Shown here piece after piece: positions 26,087 through 35,348 of a stretch of 51,136 nucleotides of DNA (position 1 is the stretch's first letter; every line of letters begins with the position of its first letter). The DNA is from Chromatiaceae bacterium (GTDB taxonomy: Bacteria; Pseudomonadota; Gammaproteobacteria; Chromatiales; Chromatiaceae): assembly GCA_025458165.1 (NCBI GenBank), contig JALOTB010000046.1, forward strand, positions 1-51,136, in the 5' to 3' direction. Both the position numbers and the translations under genes were made by a program. The notes below the pieces were generated by a model. The model was not told where the DNA came from and ran no database searches. It saw only the letters and a program-made list of their open reading frames with translations.

Positions 26087-26889
26087 TGGAGTACCTCAAT
26101 CGCGACGCAGCCGGTCTCCCAGGCTCACTCTGGGAGCGCATCGACGAGGCCGCCCGCACGGCAGCGGCCGATCTCCTCACCGCCCGCCGTTTCCTCGACC
26201 TGGAAGGACCCTTTGGCGTCGGTCTCACCAGCGTGGAGACTGGCAGCGAGAGCTACTGCCGGCCGGCGCAGGCAGGCGCGGCCGCTGTGGTCGCGAGCAC
26301 GGCGATCGCCGTCCCTGTCCTGCAACAGGTCTTCGAGCTCAGCATCCGCCGCGTCGAGGGCCATCTGCGCATGGGTCTGCCGCTCGATCTCAACCCGGTC
26401 GAAGAGGCCGCCGAGGCCGTTGCCCGGCGCGAGGACGACCTCGTCTACTACGGTATCGAAGAGCTCGGCATCGCCGGCCTGCTGACGACCCCGCGGCGTC
26501 ACCGTGTCCAGGTCGGGGACTGGGGCCGCGTGGAGCAGGCCCTCGACGAGGTACTGGCCGCCGTCGGCATCCTGGACGATACGGGATTCCGCGGGCCTTA
26601 CGTCCTCGTCTTGTCGCCCGCGCGTTACAACACCCTGTTCCGCCGCTACGAGGGGTCCGACATGCTGCAGCTCGACCACCTGCGCCGCCTGTGCGAGGGC
26701 GGCGTGTACAAGGCCCCGATCGAAGGCGGCTTGGTCGTCGATCCGCGCGTCGGCACCCTACGCGTCGGGCAAGACCTCGAGGTGGGCTACTCCACCAACG
26801 ATGGGATTCACCACAAGCTGTTCGCCAGCGAAAGCCTGGTGCTGGTGCTCGACGAACCTCAGGCCGTGTGCCGCCTGGAAGGGACCTGA
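26086..26889 (+). CDS. family 1 encapsulin shell protein
   Basis: A 267-residue HK97-fold shell protein. The features are MEYLNRDAAGLPGSLWERIDEAA at the N-terminus, RRFLDLEGPFGVGLTSVETG, the E-loop region, EDDLVYYGIEELGIAGLL, and the C-terminal GTLRVGQDLEVGYSTNDGIHHKLFASESLVLVLDEP. All are typical of linocin/encapsulin nanocompartments. The length is standard. With the overlapping EncFtn gene it forms an iron-storage compartment protecting against iron and oxidative stress. A small membrane-protein pseudogene follows 192 bp downstream. Confidence 0.95.
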   Translation: MEYLNRDAAGLPGSLWERIDEAARTAAADLLTARRFLDLEGPFGVGLTSVETGSESYCRPAQAGAAAVVASTAIAVPVLQQVFELSIRRVEGHLRMGLPLDLNPVEEAAEAVARREDDLVYYGIEELGIAGLLTTPRRHRVQVGDWGRVEQALDEVLAAVGILDDTGFRGPYVLVLSPARYNTLFRRYEGSDMLQLDHLRRLCEGGVYKAPIEGGLVVDPRVGTLRVGQDLEVGYSTNDGIHHKLFASESLVLVLDEPQAVCRLEGT

Positions 26890-27081
26890 TCCGCCCCTGC
26901 CCCGGACGGACCAGGCTGCTCAATCGCCGTCTTCCTACGGCCAGGGCGGGCTGCCCCTGGGATCTGTGCCGGATGCAAAGCTCCACGACGAACCGAACCG
27001 CGAATTGCATCAACCAAGCTGCCCTCTCGCCACCCCGCAGCGGGACGTCCACCACCCTTAGCAACCTGAGGACCGCCTGAC

Positions 27082-27279
27082 ATGACCAAGAACATGTGAA
27101 CCGTAGACCGCGTCATCCGAACCCTCATCGCCGTCGTCCTGATCGCCCTCATCGTGACTGGCCGGGTCACCGAGACCTGGGCCATCGTCGCCGGCATCGT
27201 GGCCGCAGCCTTCCTGATCACCAGCGCGGTCGGCTTCTGTCCGGGCTACTGGCCGTTCAAGGTCTCCACACGCCGTTAG
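27082..27279 (+). pseudogene. DUF2892-like small membrane protein, in-frame TGA at codon 6
   Basis: From ATG 27082 the frame reads MTKNM, then TGA (27097-27099), then TVDRVIRTLIAVVLIALIV and later VGFCPGYWPFKVSTRR, ending at TAG 27277. Intact DUF2892/YgaP-tail proteins start M-x-x-N-x-G-T-x-DRxIR and have two membrane spans with a CP motif, so the TGA stands where Gly is usual (GGA to TGA is one change). The remaining 59 codons are intact, suggesting a recent inactivation or a base-call error. No ATG/GTG restart with a ribosome-binding site is evident. The first 129-bp hairpin element begins at its stop codon. Confidence 0.65.
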
Positions 27280-27400
27280 GGAAACGCTGAAGAATTCAGC
27301 GTTTCCCGCGCGGGGCAGGAGCCCCGCCATTTTCAGGCGCGCAAGCGGCTGAAAATGAAGGAGCCGGGAAACCACGCTTTTCCGGCTCCGTGCTGATTTT
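27279..27400. repeat. four-hairpin repeat element, copy 1
   Basis: Four consecutive stem-loops: 27279-27307 (13-bp arms, GAA loop), 27310-27327 (7-bp arms, AGGA loop), 27328-27357 (9-bp arms CATTTTCAG/CTGAAAATG), and 27360-27389 (12-bp arms, one wobble). The sequence recurs 129 bp downstream. It looks like a REP/MITE-type intergenic element and could stop or stabilise transcripts. Confidence 0.75.
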
Positions 27401-27408
27401 CTCTCTAG

Positions 27409-27530
27409 AGAAACGCTGAAGCACTCAGCGTTTGCCGCGCGGGACTGGAGCCCCGCCGTTTTCAGGCGCGCAAGCGACTGACAATGAAGGAGCCGGGAAA
27501 CCACGCTTTTCCGACTCCGTCCTGATTCTG
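27409..27530. repeat. four-hairpin repeat element, copy 2
   Basis: A second copy lies in direct orientation exactly 129 bp after copy 1 (AAACGCTGAA at 27411 against 27282; GGAGCCGGG at 27489 against 27360). Each stem has lost one or two pairs (for example GCGGGAC instead of GCGGGGC, CTGACAATG instead of CTGAAAATG), so copy 1 is the better-preserved unit. A CTCTCTAGAG linker separates the copies. Confidence 0.7.
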
Positions 27531-27772
27531 GCCAGGATGGCCAATCATCAGCATCTCCTTAGGGCGGCCCATCTGCCCCGCCACACCGGGGCGTCATCCC
27601 CCGCGTGCCGGACAGCGGTGCCAATCCACCAGGGCAAGGTGCATTTCACCCTGTGGTCGGGAACGCAGGGGGGCTTGCTGGCGGACGCAGCGCCTTGAAT
27701 CCGCCTCGCTCGTGGGCGGGAATGAAAATTGCCCCGCGCCTGGTGTGACTGGAAACCACAGCGAGGCGAGCG

Positions 27773-28387
27773 ATGGCGACCAAGATTCTGGTGCTCTACT
27801 ACAGCATGTACGGCCACGTGGAGGCCCTGGCGGCGGCGGTCGCCGAAGGGGCCGGCGCGGTCGAAGGCGTCGAGGTCCGTCTCAAGAGGGTGCCGGAGAC
27901 CATCCCCGAGCAGATCGCCCGGGAGGCGGGGGCGAAGCTCGACCAACCGGCTCCTCTGGCCGAGCCGGACGAGCTGCCCGACTACGACGGCATCATCTTC
28001 GGCACGCCGACTCGCTTCGGAAACATGTGTGCGCAGATGCGCAGCTATCTCGATCAGACGGGGACGCTTTGGATGGCGGGCGACCTGATCGGCAAGGTGG
28101 GCAGCGTGTTCACCTCCACGGCGAGCCAGCACGGGGGGCAGGAAACCACGATCACATCATTCCACTCGACCTTGCTGCATCATGGCATGGTCATCGTCGG
28201 GGTCCCTTATTCCTGCAAGGAGCTGCTCAATATGCGCGAGATCACCGGAGGTAGCCCGTACGGGGCCTCCACCCTGGCGGATGCCGACGGCAGCCGCCAG
28301 CCCTCCCACAATGAGCTCAGCATCGCCCGCTTCCAGGGCCGCCACGTCGCCCGGATCACCCTCTGGCTGGTGCGGGGAAGGAGCTGA
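27773..28387 (+). CDS. wrbA: NAD(P)H:quinone oxidoreductase, WrbA type
   Basis: A 204-residue flavodoxin-fold protein. [17 protein letters not shown] is the FMN phosphate-binding loop, [25 protein letters not shown] and [14 protein letters not shown] bind the flavin ring, and [20 protein letters not shown] is the WrbA signature. It carries out two-electron quinone reduction, avoiding semiquinone radicals. Preceded by GAGGCGAG close to ATG 27773. The phosphoketolase gene follows 108 bp later on the same strand. Confidence 0.95.
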   Translation: MATKILVLYYSMYGHVEALAAAVAEGAGAVEGVEVRLKRVPETIPEQIAREAGAKLDQPAPLAEPDELPDYDGIIFGTPTRFGNMCAQMRSYLDQTGTLWMAGDLIGKVGSVFTSTASQHGGQETTITSFHSTLLHHGMVIVGVPYSCKELLNMREITGGSPYGASTLADADGSRQPSHNELSIARFQGRHVARITLWLVRGRS

Positions 28388-28495
28388 GGCGCGCGGGCCT
28401 AAGGCCCCCATCGACCCGGAGGGGCCGATCGACTGCTCGCCGCCGCCCGTTCAACGGAGCTTCACCCGGCTCCACACACCGAACAGGATGAAACC

Positions 28496-30889
28496 ATGGA
28501 GCAAGCCACCCATCCGATTCATTCCGTCAACGGCCCACTCAGCGCGGAGGCGCTGGCCAAGATCGATGCCTACTGGCGTGCGTGCAATTACCTCGACGTC
28601 GGGATGATCTACCTGCAGGACAACCCCCTGCTGCGGGAGCCCTTGCGCGCCGAGCACATCAAGCAGCGCCTGCTCGGGCATTGGGGGGCGAGCCCAGGGC
28701 TCTCCTTCATGTATGTGCACCTGAACCGGATCATCCGGGAGCGCAACCAGGAGGCGATCTTCCTTGCCGGTCCTGGACACGGCGCGCCCGGGGTGCTCGC
28801 ACCCGTTTACCTGGAGGGGACCTATTCGGAGATCTACCCGGACAAGAGCGAGGACGAAGAGGGCATGCGCCACTTCTTCAAGCAGTTCTCCTTCCCCGGC
28901 GGCATCGGTTCCCACTGCACCCCGGAGACGCCCGGCTCCATCCACGAGGGCGGCGAGCTCGGCTACTCCATCTCCCACGCCTTCGGGGCGGCGTTCGACA
29001 ATCCCGACCTGCTGGTGGCGGTGGCCGTCGGGGACGGCGAGGCGGAGACCGGGCCGCTGGCCACCGCCTGGCATTCGACCAAGTTCCTGCACCCGGGCCG
29101 CGACGGGGCGGTGCTGCCGATCCTTCATCTCAACGGCTACAAGATCAACAACCCGACCCTGCTCTCGCGCATCCCCGGCGAGGAGCTGGCGAGCCTGATG
29201 CGCGGCTACGGCTGGACCCCTCACTTCGTCGAGGGCGACGACCCCCTGGTGATGCACCAGCAGATGGCCGCGACCCTGGACCGCTGCCTGGAGGCGATCC
29301 GCGCCATCCAGGGCGAGGCGCGTGCCACCGGCAAGGCCGCTCGCGCCCACTGGCCGATGATCGTGCTGCGCTCCCCCAAGGGCTGGACCGGCCCCCAGGA
29401 GGTGGATGGGCACAAGGTGGAGGGTTTCTGGCGCGCGCACCAAGTGCCGCTTGCCGGCATGCACGACAACCCGGCACACCTCAAGCAGCTCGAGGACTGG
29501 CTGCGCGGCTACCAGCCCGAGGAGCTGTTCGACACGAACGGCCGGCTCGTCCCGGAGCTCAAGGCCCTAGCCCCCGAGGGCACCAGGCGCATGAGCGCCA
29601 ATCCCCACGCCAACGGCGGCCTGCTGCGCCGGGCGCTGCGCATGCCCGACTTCCGGGATTATGCCCAGGAGGTGCTCAAGCCGGCCCAGGTAAGCGCCAT
29701 GAACACCAAGCCGCTGGGTGCCCTGCTGCGGGACGTGATGGCCAAGAACATGGACAACTTCCGGGTCTTCGGGCCGGACGAGAACACCTCCAACAAGCTG
29801 GACCCGATCTACGAGGTGTCCAAGAAGCTCTGGCTGGCGGACTACAAGCCCGAGGACGCCGACGGTGGGCAGCTCTCACCGGACGGGCGGGTGATGGAGA
29901 TGCTCTCCGAGCACACCCTGGAGGGCTGGTACGAGGGCTATGTCCTCACCGGGCGGCACGGCTTCTTCGCCACCTACGAGGCCTTCGCCCATGTCATCGA
30001 CTCCATGTTCAACCAGCACGCCAAGTGGCTGGCCATCTGCGAGGAGATCCCCTGGCGCGCGCGTATCTCCTCGATCAATCTCTTGATCACCTCCACCGTC
30101 TGGCGCCAGGACCACAACGGCTTCACCCACCAGGACCCGGGCTTCATCGACGTGGTGGTGAACAAAAACCCGGAGGTGACCCGGATCTACCTGCCCCCAG
30201 ACGTCAACTGCCTGCTCTCTACCGCCGACCACTGCCTGCGCAGCCGCGACGACATCAATGTCATCGTCTGCGATAAGCAAATGCACCTCCAGTACCTGGA
30301 CATGGATGCCGCCATCAAGCACTGCACCAAGGGGCTAGGTATCTGGGAGTGGGCGAGCAACGATCAGGGCGAGGAGCCGGACGTGGTGATGGCCGGCTGC
30401 GGCGACATCCCCACCAAGGAGGCGCTGGCGGCCACCGCGCTGCTGCGCGAGCACTTCCCGGATCTGAAGATCCGCTTCATCAACGTGGTGGACCTGTTCC
30501 GCATGACCCCCGAGGGCGAGCACCCCCACGGCCTCTCGGACCGGGACTTCGACAGCCTGTTCACCAAGGACAAGCCCATCATCTTCAACTTCCACGGCTA
30601 TCCCTGGCTGATCCACCGCCTCGCCTACCGGCGCACCAATCACAAGAACCTGCATGTGCGCGGCTACAAGGAGAAGGGCAACATCAATACGCCACTGGAG
30701 CTCGCCATCGAAAACGAGATCGACCGCTTCAGCCTCGGCATCGATGTGATCAACCGGGTACCCCGCCTTCAGGTTGCCGGCGCTCACGTCAAGGAGAAGC
30801 TCAGGGACAGGCAGATCGACTGCCGCAACTACGCCCACGCCTACGGCATCGACAAGCCGGAGGCGGCGGACTGGACCTGGCCGTTCTGA
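28496..30889 (+). CDS. xfp: phosphoketolase (xylulose-5-phosphate/fructose-6-phosphate)
   Basis: A full-length 797-residue phosphoketolase. [21 protein letters not shown] near the start, [24 protein letters not shown], the [27 protein letters not shown] signature (in two parts), and the thiamine-diphosphate motif [11 protein letters not shown] are present, as is the C-terminal [14 protein letters not shown]. It cleaves xylulose-5-P or fructose-6-P with phosphate to acetyl-phosphate. AGGA precedes ATG 28496. No acetate kinase is adjacent. It shares sugar-phosphate substrates with the transaldolase-transketolase fusion upstream. Confidence 0.97.
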   Translation: MEQATHPIHSVNGPLSAEALAKIDAYWRACNYLDVGMIYLQDNPLLREPLRAEHIKQRLLGHWGASPGLSFMYVHLNRIIRERNQEAIFLAGPGHGAPGVLAPVYLEGTYSEIYPDKSEDEEGMRHFFKQFSFPGGIGSHCTPETPGSIHEGGELGYSISHAFGAAFDNPDLLVAVAVGDGEAETGPLATAWHSTKFLHPGRDGAVLPILHLNGYKINNPTLLSRIPGEELASLMRGYGWTPHFVEGDDPLVMHQQMAATLDRCLEAIRAIQGEARATGKAARAHWPMIVLRSPKGWTGPQEVDGHKVEGFWRAHQVPLAGMHDNPAHLKQLEDWLRGYQPEELFDTNGRLVPELKALAPEGTRRMSANPHANGGLLRRALRMPDFRDYAQEVLKPAQVSAMNTKPLGALLRDVMAKNMDNFRVFGPDENTSNKLDPIYEVSKKLWLADYKPEDADGGQLSPDGRVMEMLSEHTLEGWYEGYVLTGRHGFFATYEAFAHVIDSMFNQHAKWLAICEEIPWRARISSINLLITSTVWRQDHNGFTHQDPGFIDVVVNKNPEVTRIYLPPDVNCLLSTADHCLRSRDDINVIVCDKQMHLQYLDMDAAIKHCTKGLGIWEWASNDQGEEPDVVMAGCGDIPTKEALAATALLREHFPDLKIRFINVVDLFRMTPEGEHPHGLSDRDFDSLFTKDKPIIFNFHGYPWLIHRLAYRRTNHKNLHVRGYKEKGNINTPLELAIENEIDRFSLGIDVINRVPRLQVAGAHVKEKLRDRQIDCRNYAHAYGIDKPEAADWTWPF

Positions 30890-30927
30890 GGCCTGTCGGC
30901 CCGCGGCGGCGCCCCGTGACCGCGCGG

Positions 30928-31299
30928 CTAGGCCCCGCCGTCGGACTGGATCCAGCGTCGGGCCTCCGCCTGCGCCGACCATGGAAATCGCCGCACCTCG
31001 ATGCCCGGCAGCAGGTTGCCAGTGCGCGCGAGCAGGCCGAGCCAGGCCGCATCGGTGACGATCGCCTCCCGCTCAATGTCGCGGAAGTGCCGCCAGGTCA
31101 GCCGCAAGTCTTCGAGGAGGGCAGGCAGCGACATACCCCCAAGTTGCTCGACCTCGGCGTAGATGCGCAGCCGCTCCCGGCGCGTGCGCTTGTCCGCCAG
31201 GACGGCGGCGACCGCGTCCACATCGGCGCGATCGATCGGACCGCGCACCCGCAGGCCGAGCACGCGGTCCTCGAACCCCGTAGAGATCAGCTCGATCAT
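30928..31299 (-). CDS. SpoIIAA/STAS-like domain protein
   Basis: A 123-residue protein. Its pattern (MIELISTGFEDRVLGLRVRGPID, RLRIYAEVEQLGGMSLPALLEDL, WLGLLARTGNLLPGIEVRRFPW, EARRWI) is that of the SpoIIAA-like/CRAL-TRIO-type STAS family of small cytoplasmic proteins. No kinase or anti-sigma partner is adjacent. It lies 15 bp downstream of the flavin reductase gene on the same strand and is probably co-transcribed. Convergent with phosphoketolase. Function unknown. Confidence 0.75.
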   Translation of the reverse strand: MIELISTGFEDRVLGLRVRGPIDRADVDAVAAVLADKRTRRERLRIYAEVEQLGGMSLPALLEDLRLTWRHFRDIEREAIVTDAAWLGLLARTGNLLPGIEVRRFPWSAQAEARRWIQSDGGA

Positions 31300-31314
31300 C
31301 GCCCGTCGCGTCGC

Positions 31315-31965
31315 TCAGCGCTCGTAGACGAGCCGGTCGGGGTGAACCCCGAGGCCGATCAAGGCCTGGTTCACTGACTCCACGAACCCGGACGGTCCGC
31401 AGACGTAGAAGTGCCGGTCGAGCGCTCCGGCATGCTCGGAGAGGAAGCCCGTGTCGATGCGCCGGCCACCGCCATGAGTGAAGGTGAACACGGCCCGTCC
31501 GCCCAGATAGTGCCGCAGCTCGTCGCCGCAGATCAGGTCGTGCTCGGTTTTGTTTGAGAACAGGAGCCCGTGGCCTTCCAGAGCCCCCTCCGCGGCCAGC
31601 CGGCGCAGGATGGCGAGGAAGGGCGTGACCCCCGCCCCGGCGGCGATGAACAGACCGGGCCCCTGGTAGGTGATGGTACCGAACGCCTCGCTGACCGTCA
31701 GCGGGGCACCAGGCTCCAGGTCATGCAGGGCCGCAGTGAATCCCTCCCGCTCCGGATAGCGTTTGATCGTGAGCTCCAGCACCTCATCGCCGGGTAAGCA
31801 GGTCGGGGTGAAGGGGTGTCCCTTGCCGTGCCAGGGATCGCGCTCGATCGTGAGCTCCACCCCCTGCCCGGGCTCGAAGCGAAAGCCGCTCGGGCGCTCG
31901 ATCACGAATCGCCGGGTATCGTGGGTGACGAAGCCGCTCATCAGCAGCCTGGTGCTCTGTGCCAT
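31315..31965 (-). CDS. short ferredoxin-NADP reductase-like flavoprotein
   Basis: A 216-residue protein with the FAD-binding barrel (FEPGQGVELTIERDPW, LELTIKRYPE) and NAD(P) domain (GLFIAAGAGVTPFLAILRRLA, HFYVCGPSGFVESV, ending VYER). The usual RxYS flavin motif appears as HPFTPTC, so flavin binding differs somewhat from standard reductases. It lacks an iron-sulfur domain. The partner could be a small electron carrier or haem protein. ATG 31965 is the natural start; the SpoIIAA-like gene follows. Confidence 0.85.
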   Translation of the reverse strand: MAQSTRLLMSGFVTHDTRRFVIERPSGFRFEPGQGVELTIERDPWHGKGHPFTPTCLPGDEVLELTIKRYPEREGFTAALHDLEPGAPLTVSEAFGTITYQGPGLFIAAGAGVTPFLAILRRLAAEGALEGHGLLFSNKTEHDLICGDELRHYLGGRAVFTFTHGGGRRIDTGFLSEHAGALDRHFYVCGPSGFVESVNQALIGLGVHPDRLVYER

Positions 31966-32034
31966 GATGTCTTTCCTCAGTCGTTGTCGCCGGCGGCCTG
32001 TGCGGGCATCCCTCCTCGCACGGCCGGCTCGTGC

Positions 32035-32505
32035 TCAGATGCGCCGCCAGTCGGCGACGAGCTCAGTCAGCCGCAACACGACGTTCGAGTCCCGGCTGCG
32101 CAGCCAGGTCTCCAATGTATTGCCGCCTTCGCTCAGGGCCTGTCCGGCGAAGGGGTCGGCCGGGACCTGCGGCAACGCAGCGACCAGCGTGGCCGCCTGC
32201 TCCGAGGAAGCGCCAAAGCGCCGCAGCAAACTCTCCGCGTACGGCGGGAAGCGGCGGTCATCCAGGCCGTAGAGGCCCCAGAAGCGATCCGCCGCCCCGA
32301 GCGCGAAGAGGAAGAAGCCGAGGCGCGGCCGGCCCTTCTCGAGCGGCTCGGGGAAGACGCTCACGCAGGCCTGGAGAAAAGGCTCCAGCTCGCGGACCTT
32401 GGGGTCCGCCGGCGCGGCGGGCTCCAAGTGATCGACGGGGCGCCCCAGGTCTGGGTCCACCGCCGTCGCCCGCCCGTCGGGGCTCTGCTGCCAGATGTCT
32501 TTCAT
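32035..32505 (-). CDS. hypothetical protein
   Basis: A 156-residue soluble protein. ATG 32505 is chosen because GGGGAG lies just upstream; an extension to 32571 has no such site. It contains a hydrophobic aromatic helix (RLGFFLFALGAADRFWGLYGL) and helical repeats around FGASSEQAATLVAAL, ending TWLRSRDSNVVLRLTELVADW. No cysteines, signal peptide or known motif. It lies 69 bp upstream of the flavin reductase on the same strand. Family not recognised. Confidence 0.65.
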   Translation of the reverse strand: MKDIWQQSPDGRATAVDPDLGRPVDHLEPAAPADPKVRELEPFLQACVSVFPEPLEKGRPRLGFFLFALGAADRFWGLYGLDDRRFPPYAESLLRRFGASSEQAATLVAALPQVPADPFAGQALSEGGNTLETWLRSRDSNVVLRLTELVADWRRI

Positions 32506-32871
32506 TGGCTCCCCGTCACGGTTCCGGTTCACGACAAACACGAAGCAGACATCGTGCCGGCCGACGGACAAGCGCCTTGCCGTGAAACTCGCGCGCAGGG
32601 CGCTTGAAATCCGCCTCTTCCGCGCGCGGGAGAGGGATGGGGTGAGGCAACGATCACGGCGATACGCGACCGATGTTCATCGTTCGGGGCGGCGCGTGTC
32701 GCCATGGCGAGCTCGGTCCGCCGGGCGCGCGGCTCCTCCTCCAGGTGCGCCATGCCCCCGAACACGAGGAGCGTGATGCGCTCGATGCGCGGCCCGTGCC
32801 GCAGAGTGCTGGCACGCGATGCGCTTTCGCCTCCGATCGAGCTGGCGCATCGACACCACAGCCCGTCGGCG
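32506..32871. other. intergenic region, no supported gene
   Basis: This is 366 bp with no frame that combines a start signal with family resemblance. It separates the minus-strand reductase cluster from a doubtful small frame further right. Confidence 0.3.
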
Positions 32872-33114
32872 CTAGCCGAACGGCTCGGGCGGGGGCAGCC
32901 CTTCGCGGGCGCGGCTCAGGGCCTCCTCGGCCTGGCGCAAGCGTTCCTCGGCGGCCTCGACGCGGTCCCGGTAGCTCGGCTTTGGCACGCGTCCCCCGCC
33001 GGCCAAGTGCTGCCAATCCTCGGGCTCGCGCTGATCGGCCGCCGCGCGCGCCGAACCGATACCCCGGACCTCTGAGGGACGTCCGGAGCGCGAGCGACCC
33101 CCATCCGCACACAT
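32872..33114 (-). CDS. possible small coiled-coil protein
   Basis: A minus-strand frame gives 80 residues from ATG 33114, with a convincing C-terminal helix (DRVEAAEERLRQAEEALSRAREG) preceded by an Arg/Gly-rich stretch. The helix looks like real coding sequence, but the start is unclear and no ribosome-binding site stands out. It could be the tail of a decayed gene. Function unknown. Confidence 0.35.
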   Translation of the reverse strand: MCADGGRSRSGRPSEVRGIGSARAAADQREPEDWQHLAGGGRVPKPSYRDRVEAAEERLRQAEEALSRAREGLPPPEPFG

Positions 33115-33373
33115 CGGTTGCCAGCGGGCGCTTGCAACCACCACGCGGTTGAGAACAACCGCCCCTCCGCGGGCTGCTGCAACCAGAGCTTAGCCCTCGT
33201 CCTGCTGCGTGTGCGTGGCGGCCACTCGGGAATCCTGAGCGTATCCCGCTGGTGCGGCCCTTCTCTCAAGGCTGCCCGCTTGGCCGTTCGCAGGTGCGCC
33301 GCCCTGGCACCGAAAATGCCTGGCACGAAATCAAGACGGTTGACAAGCAAGCGAACCAAAGGAGAGACGGGCA

Positions 33374-34126
33374 ATGAAAGAGCAAAGGAGAGGAACCGGC
33401 GCGGGGATAAGGGTCTCCGCCGTCGCCCTGGCGGTTTCGGCGCTGTTCGCCGCGCAACCGGGCCTCGCCTACGACGAGGCACCGGTGTCCAACGGCGCCA
33501 CCATCGAGGGGGAGGTCAGCTACTCGGCGCGCGTGCCGACGCGGAAGATCATCCCCAACGACCCGGACGTCTGCGGTGGTCCACGCGACATCGCCCTGAT
33601 CGAGACCATCGAGGGCGGCAGGGTCACCGACGCCGTGGTCTACCTGGAAGGCGTCGACAAGGGCAAGCCCTGGCCCGAGCAAACCGCAGTCCCGCGGCTC
33701 GACAACGTCGACTGCCGCTTTCGCCCACAGATCGTCGTTATGCCACCGGGTCCCGTTGAGATCCACAACTCGGATCCGGTGCTCCACAACACGCATTCGT
33801 TCTACGGCGGCCGTACCGCTTTCAACATCGCCCTGCCCAACCAGGGGCAGAGCATCGAGAAGGCGCTACGCCGCCCGGGGATACTGCGCGTTGAATGCGA
33901 TGCACACGGTCACATGAGCGCGCGCATCTTCGTCGCCGCCAACCCCTACTACGCTGCGACTCAGGACGGCGGCACTTTCCACATCGACGAGGTGCCGCCC
34001 GGTGAGTACAAGCTGGTCGCCTACCAGGAGGAGGTAGGCCCGGTGGAGACCACCATCAGCGTCAAGCCGGGGGAGACCGTCAAGCTCGCGGTCGACCTGG
34101 CTGAGAAAGCAATCGAACGCCGTTGA
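33374..34126 (+). CDS. periplasmic cupredoxin-like protein with carboxypeptidase-regulatory-type domain
   Basis: A 250-residue exported protein with a signal peptide at about 1-32. The central part holds a copper-site pattern: His131/His138/His141 in IHNSDPVLHNTHSF, then Cys175, His178 and Met181 in VECDAHGHM, matching the CxxHxxM of plastocyanin-type proteins. Residues about 190-245 (GGTFHIDEVPPGEYKLVAYQEE...) resemble a carboxypeptidase-regulatory-like beta sandwich. Similar genes are sometimes labelled methylamine-utilisation proteins. Likely role: copper binding or electron transfer in the periplasm. GGAGAG precedes ATG 33374. First of three co-oriented exported genes. Confidence 0.8.
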   Translation: MKEQRRGTGAGIRVSAVALAVSALFAAQPGLAYDEAPVSNGATIEGEVSYSARVPTRKIIPNDPDVCGGPRDIALIETIEGGRVTDAVVYLEGVDKGKPWPEQTAVPRLDNVDCRFRPQIVVMPPGPVEIHNSDPVLHNTHSFYGGRTAFNIALPNQGQSIEKALRRPGILRVECDAHGHMSARIFVAANPYYAATQDGGTFHIDEVPPGEYKLVAYQEEVGPVETTISVKPGETVKLAVDLAEKAIERR

Positions 34127-34164
34127 TCAGCACCTTGGACGACCACCACGAGAGGACGACTGAC

Positions 34165-35310
34165 ATGAACGACATCGACCGAGACCTGCGCGAGCGTGCG
34201 CGGGTCCTGCGCCGCGGCGAGCAGCGCGCCGACGCGGGCACCCGCATCGACCGGCGCATCTTCCTGCACCGCTCCCTGTGGGCCGGTGCCGCGGCGGGGG
34301 CGGCGAGCTTCGGGCTTTTCCCCCTGCTGAACACGATCGACATGGCCTTCGCCCAAGAGGGCCAGTCCTTCCGTTTCGCCTGGATCTCCGATACCCACCT
34401 GCTACCCGACGACGTCAACACGCGCTTCGTGGAGAAGACGATACGGGCGGTCCAAGAGGTCCAGGCGATGGACCCGTCGCCGGACTTCCTCATCTTCGGC
34501 GGCGACCTGGCCCAGCTCGGCGATCCCGTCGAGCTCAAGCTGGGTAAGGGCATCCTCGACGAGCTGGAGATCAAGAAGCTCTTCATCCCGGGCGAGCATG
34601 ACTGGTACCTGGATATGGGCAAGACCTGGGTCGAGATGTTCGGGGCCTCGCCCTGGAAGCTCGACCACAAGGGCGTACGCCTGATCGGCCTGGACACCGT
34701 GGGCCAGGCCCCGGACTACTGGTCGGCCACCAACATGTCGCCGCAGGAGCGCATGGGGCACATGGCCACCCTGGACGGGTCGGTGGCCGGGGCTTGGGCG
34801 GGGCTCGGCGACGAGCAGCTCAAGTGGCTCGCCGACGCCGTCGCCGACTGGCCCAAGGACGCGCCGCTCGTGGTCTTCTCCCACAACCCGCTGTACGAGT
34901 ACTACCCGCCCTGGAACTTCTGGGTACGCGACTGGCGGGCGGTGCACGAGATCCTGGCCCCATTCAACAGGGTGACCAATCTCCACGGGCACACTCACCA
35001 GGTGCTCTACAACCAATTCGGCAAGGTGCGCTCGATCGGCATGCTCGCCACCGCCTGGCCCTGGCCCTACGCCCCCGAGGGCGTTCCGGCCCTCACGCGT
35101 TGCATGGTGCGGGCCAACCCTGGCGACCACTTCGACGGCGTCGGCTGGGACAAGCTGGCCTTCGCCGGGGAGGGCGTCGAGAACGAGTACGTGATGTGGC
35201 GTCCGAAGGAAGACGCCGTCTTCGCACAAGAGCCGCACGACTCGGGCTGTGCCGACAACATCAACCAGAGGCTGCACGCGCGGGTCGCTGACAGGATGTG
35301 GCCCTACTGA
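34165..35310 (+). CDS. Tat-exported metallophosphoesterase
   Basis: A 381-residue protein with a twin-arginine-like signal after an unusually long charged N-region (RR at 30-31, DRRIFLHRSLWAGAAAGAA). The calcineurin-type metal motifs are AWISDTHLL, FGGDLAQLGD, IPGEHDWY, VFSHNPLY and LHGHTHQ. The third motif has GEHD instead of the common GNHD, so the Asn metal ligand is replaced. It sits between the cupredoxin-like protein and a cytochrome c, so it may act on a periplasmic phosphoester linked to that redox module (inference). AGGACGAC precedes ATG 34165. Confidence 0.88.
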   Translation: MNDIDRDLRERARVLRRGEQRADAGTRIDRRIFLHRSLWAGAAAGAASFGLFPLLNTIDMAFAQEGQSFRFAWISDTHLLPDDVNTRFVEKTIRAVQEVQAMDPSPDFLIFGGDLAQLGDPVELKLGKGILDELEIKKLFIPGEHDWYLDMGKTWVEMFGASPWKLDHKGVRLIGLDTVGQAPDYWSATNMSPQERMGHMATLDGSVAGAWAGLGDEQLKWLADAVADWPKDAPLVVFSHNPLYEYYPPWNFWVRDWRAVHEILAPFNRVTNLHGHTHQVLYNQFGKVRSIGMLATAWPWPYAPEGVPALTRCMVRANPGDHFDGVGWDKLAFAGEGVENEYVMWRPKEDAVFAQEPHDSGCADNINQRLHARVADRMWPY

Positions 35311-35348
35311 TCGCGCCCTGATCCGTGCAGGAGTTAGGAGGAGTCGAG

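Noticed and set aside
16731..27099. Possible recoding of TGA as an amino acid, suggested by the two in-frame TGA codons in recognisable genes
   Set aside because: TGA is the normal stop of many intact genes here, and the two cases would need different amino acids (Trp and Gly). Neither shows selenocysteine context.
27058..27504. Minus-strand frame encoding a repetitive peptide over the hairpin elements
   Set aside because: Its repeat structure (SRLLHFQPLARLK twice) is just the translation of the two 129-bp inverted-repeat units; there is no ribosome-binding site.
27279..27530. CRISPR-like array
   Set aside because: Only two units of about 120 bp with similar sequence throughout; no short repeats separated by unique spacers and no cas genes.
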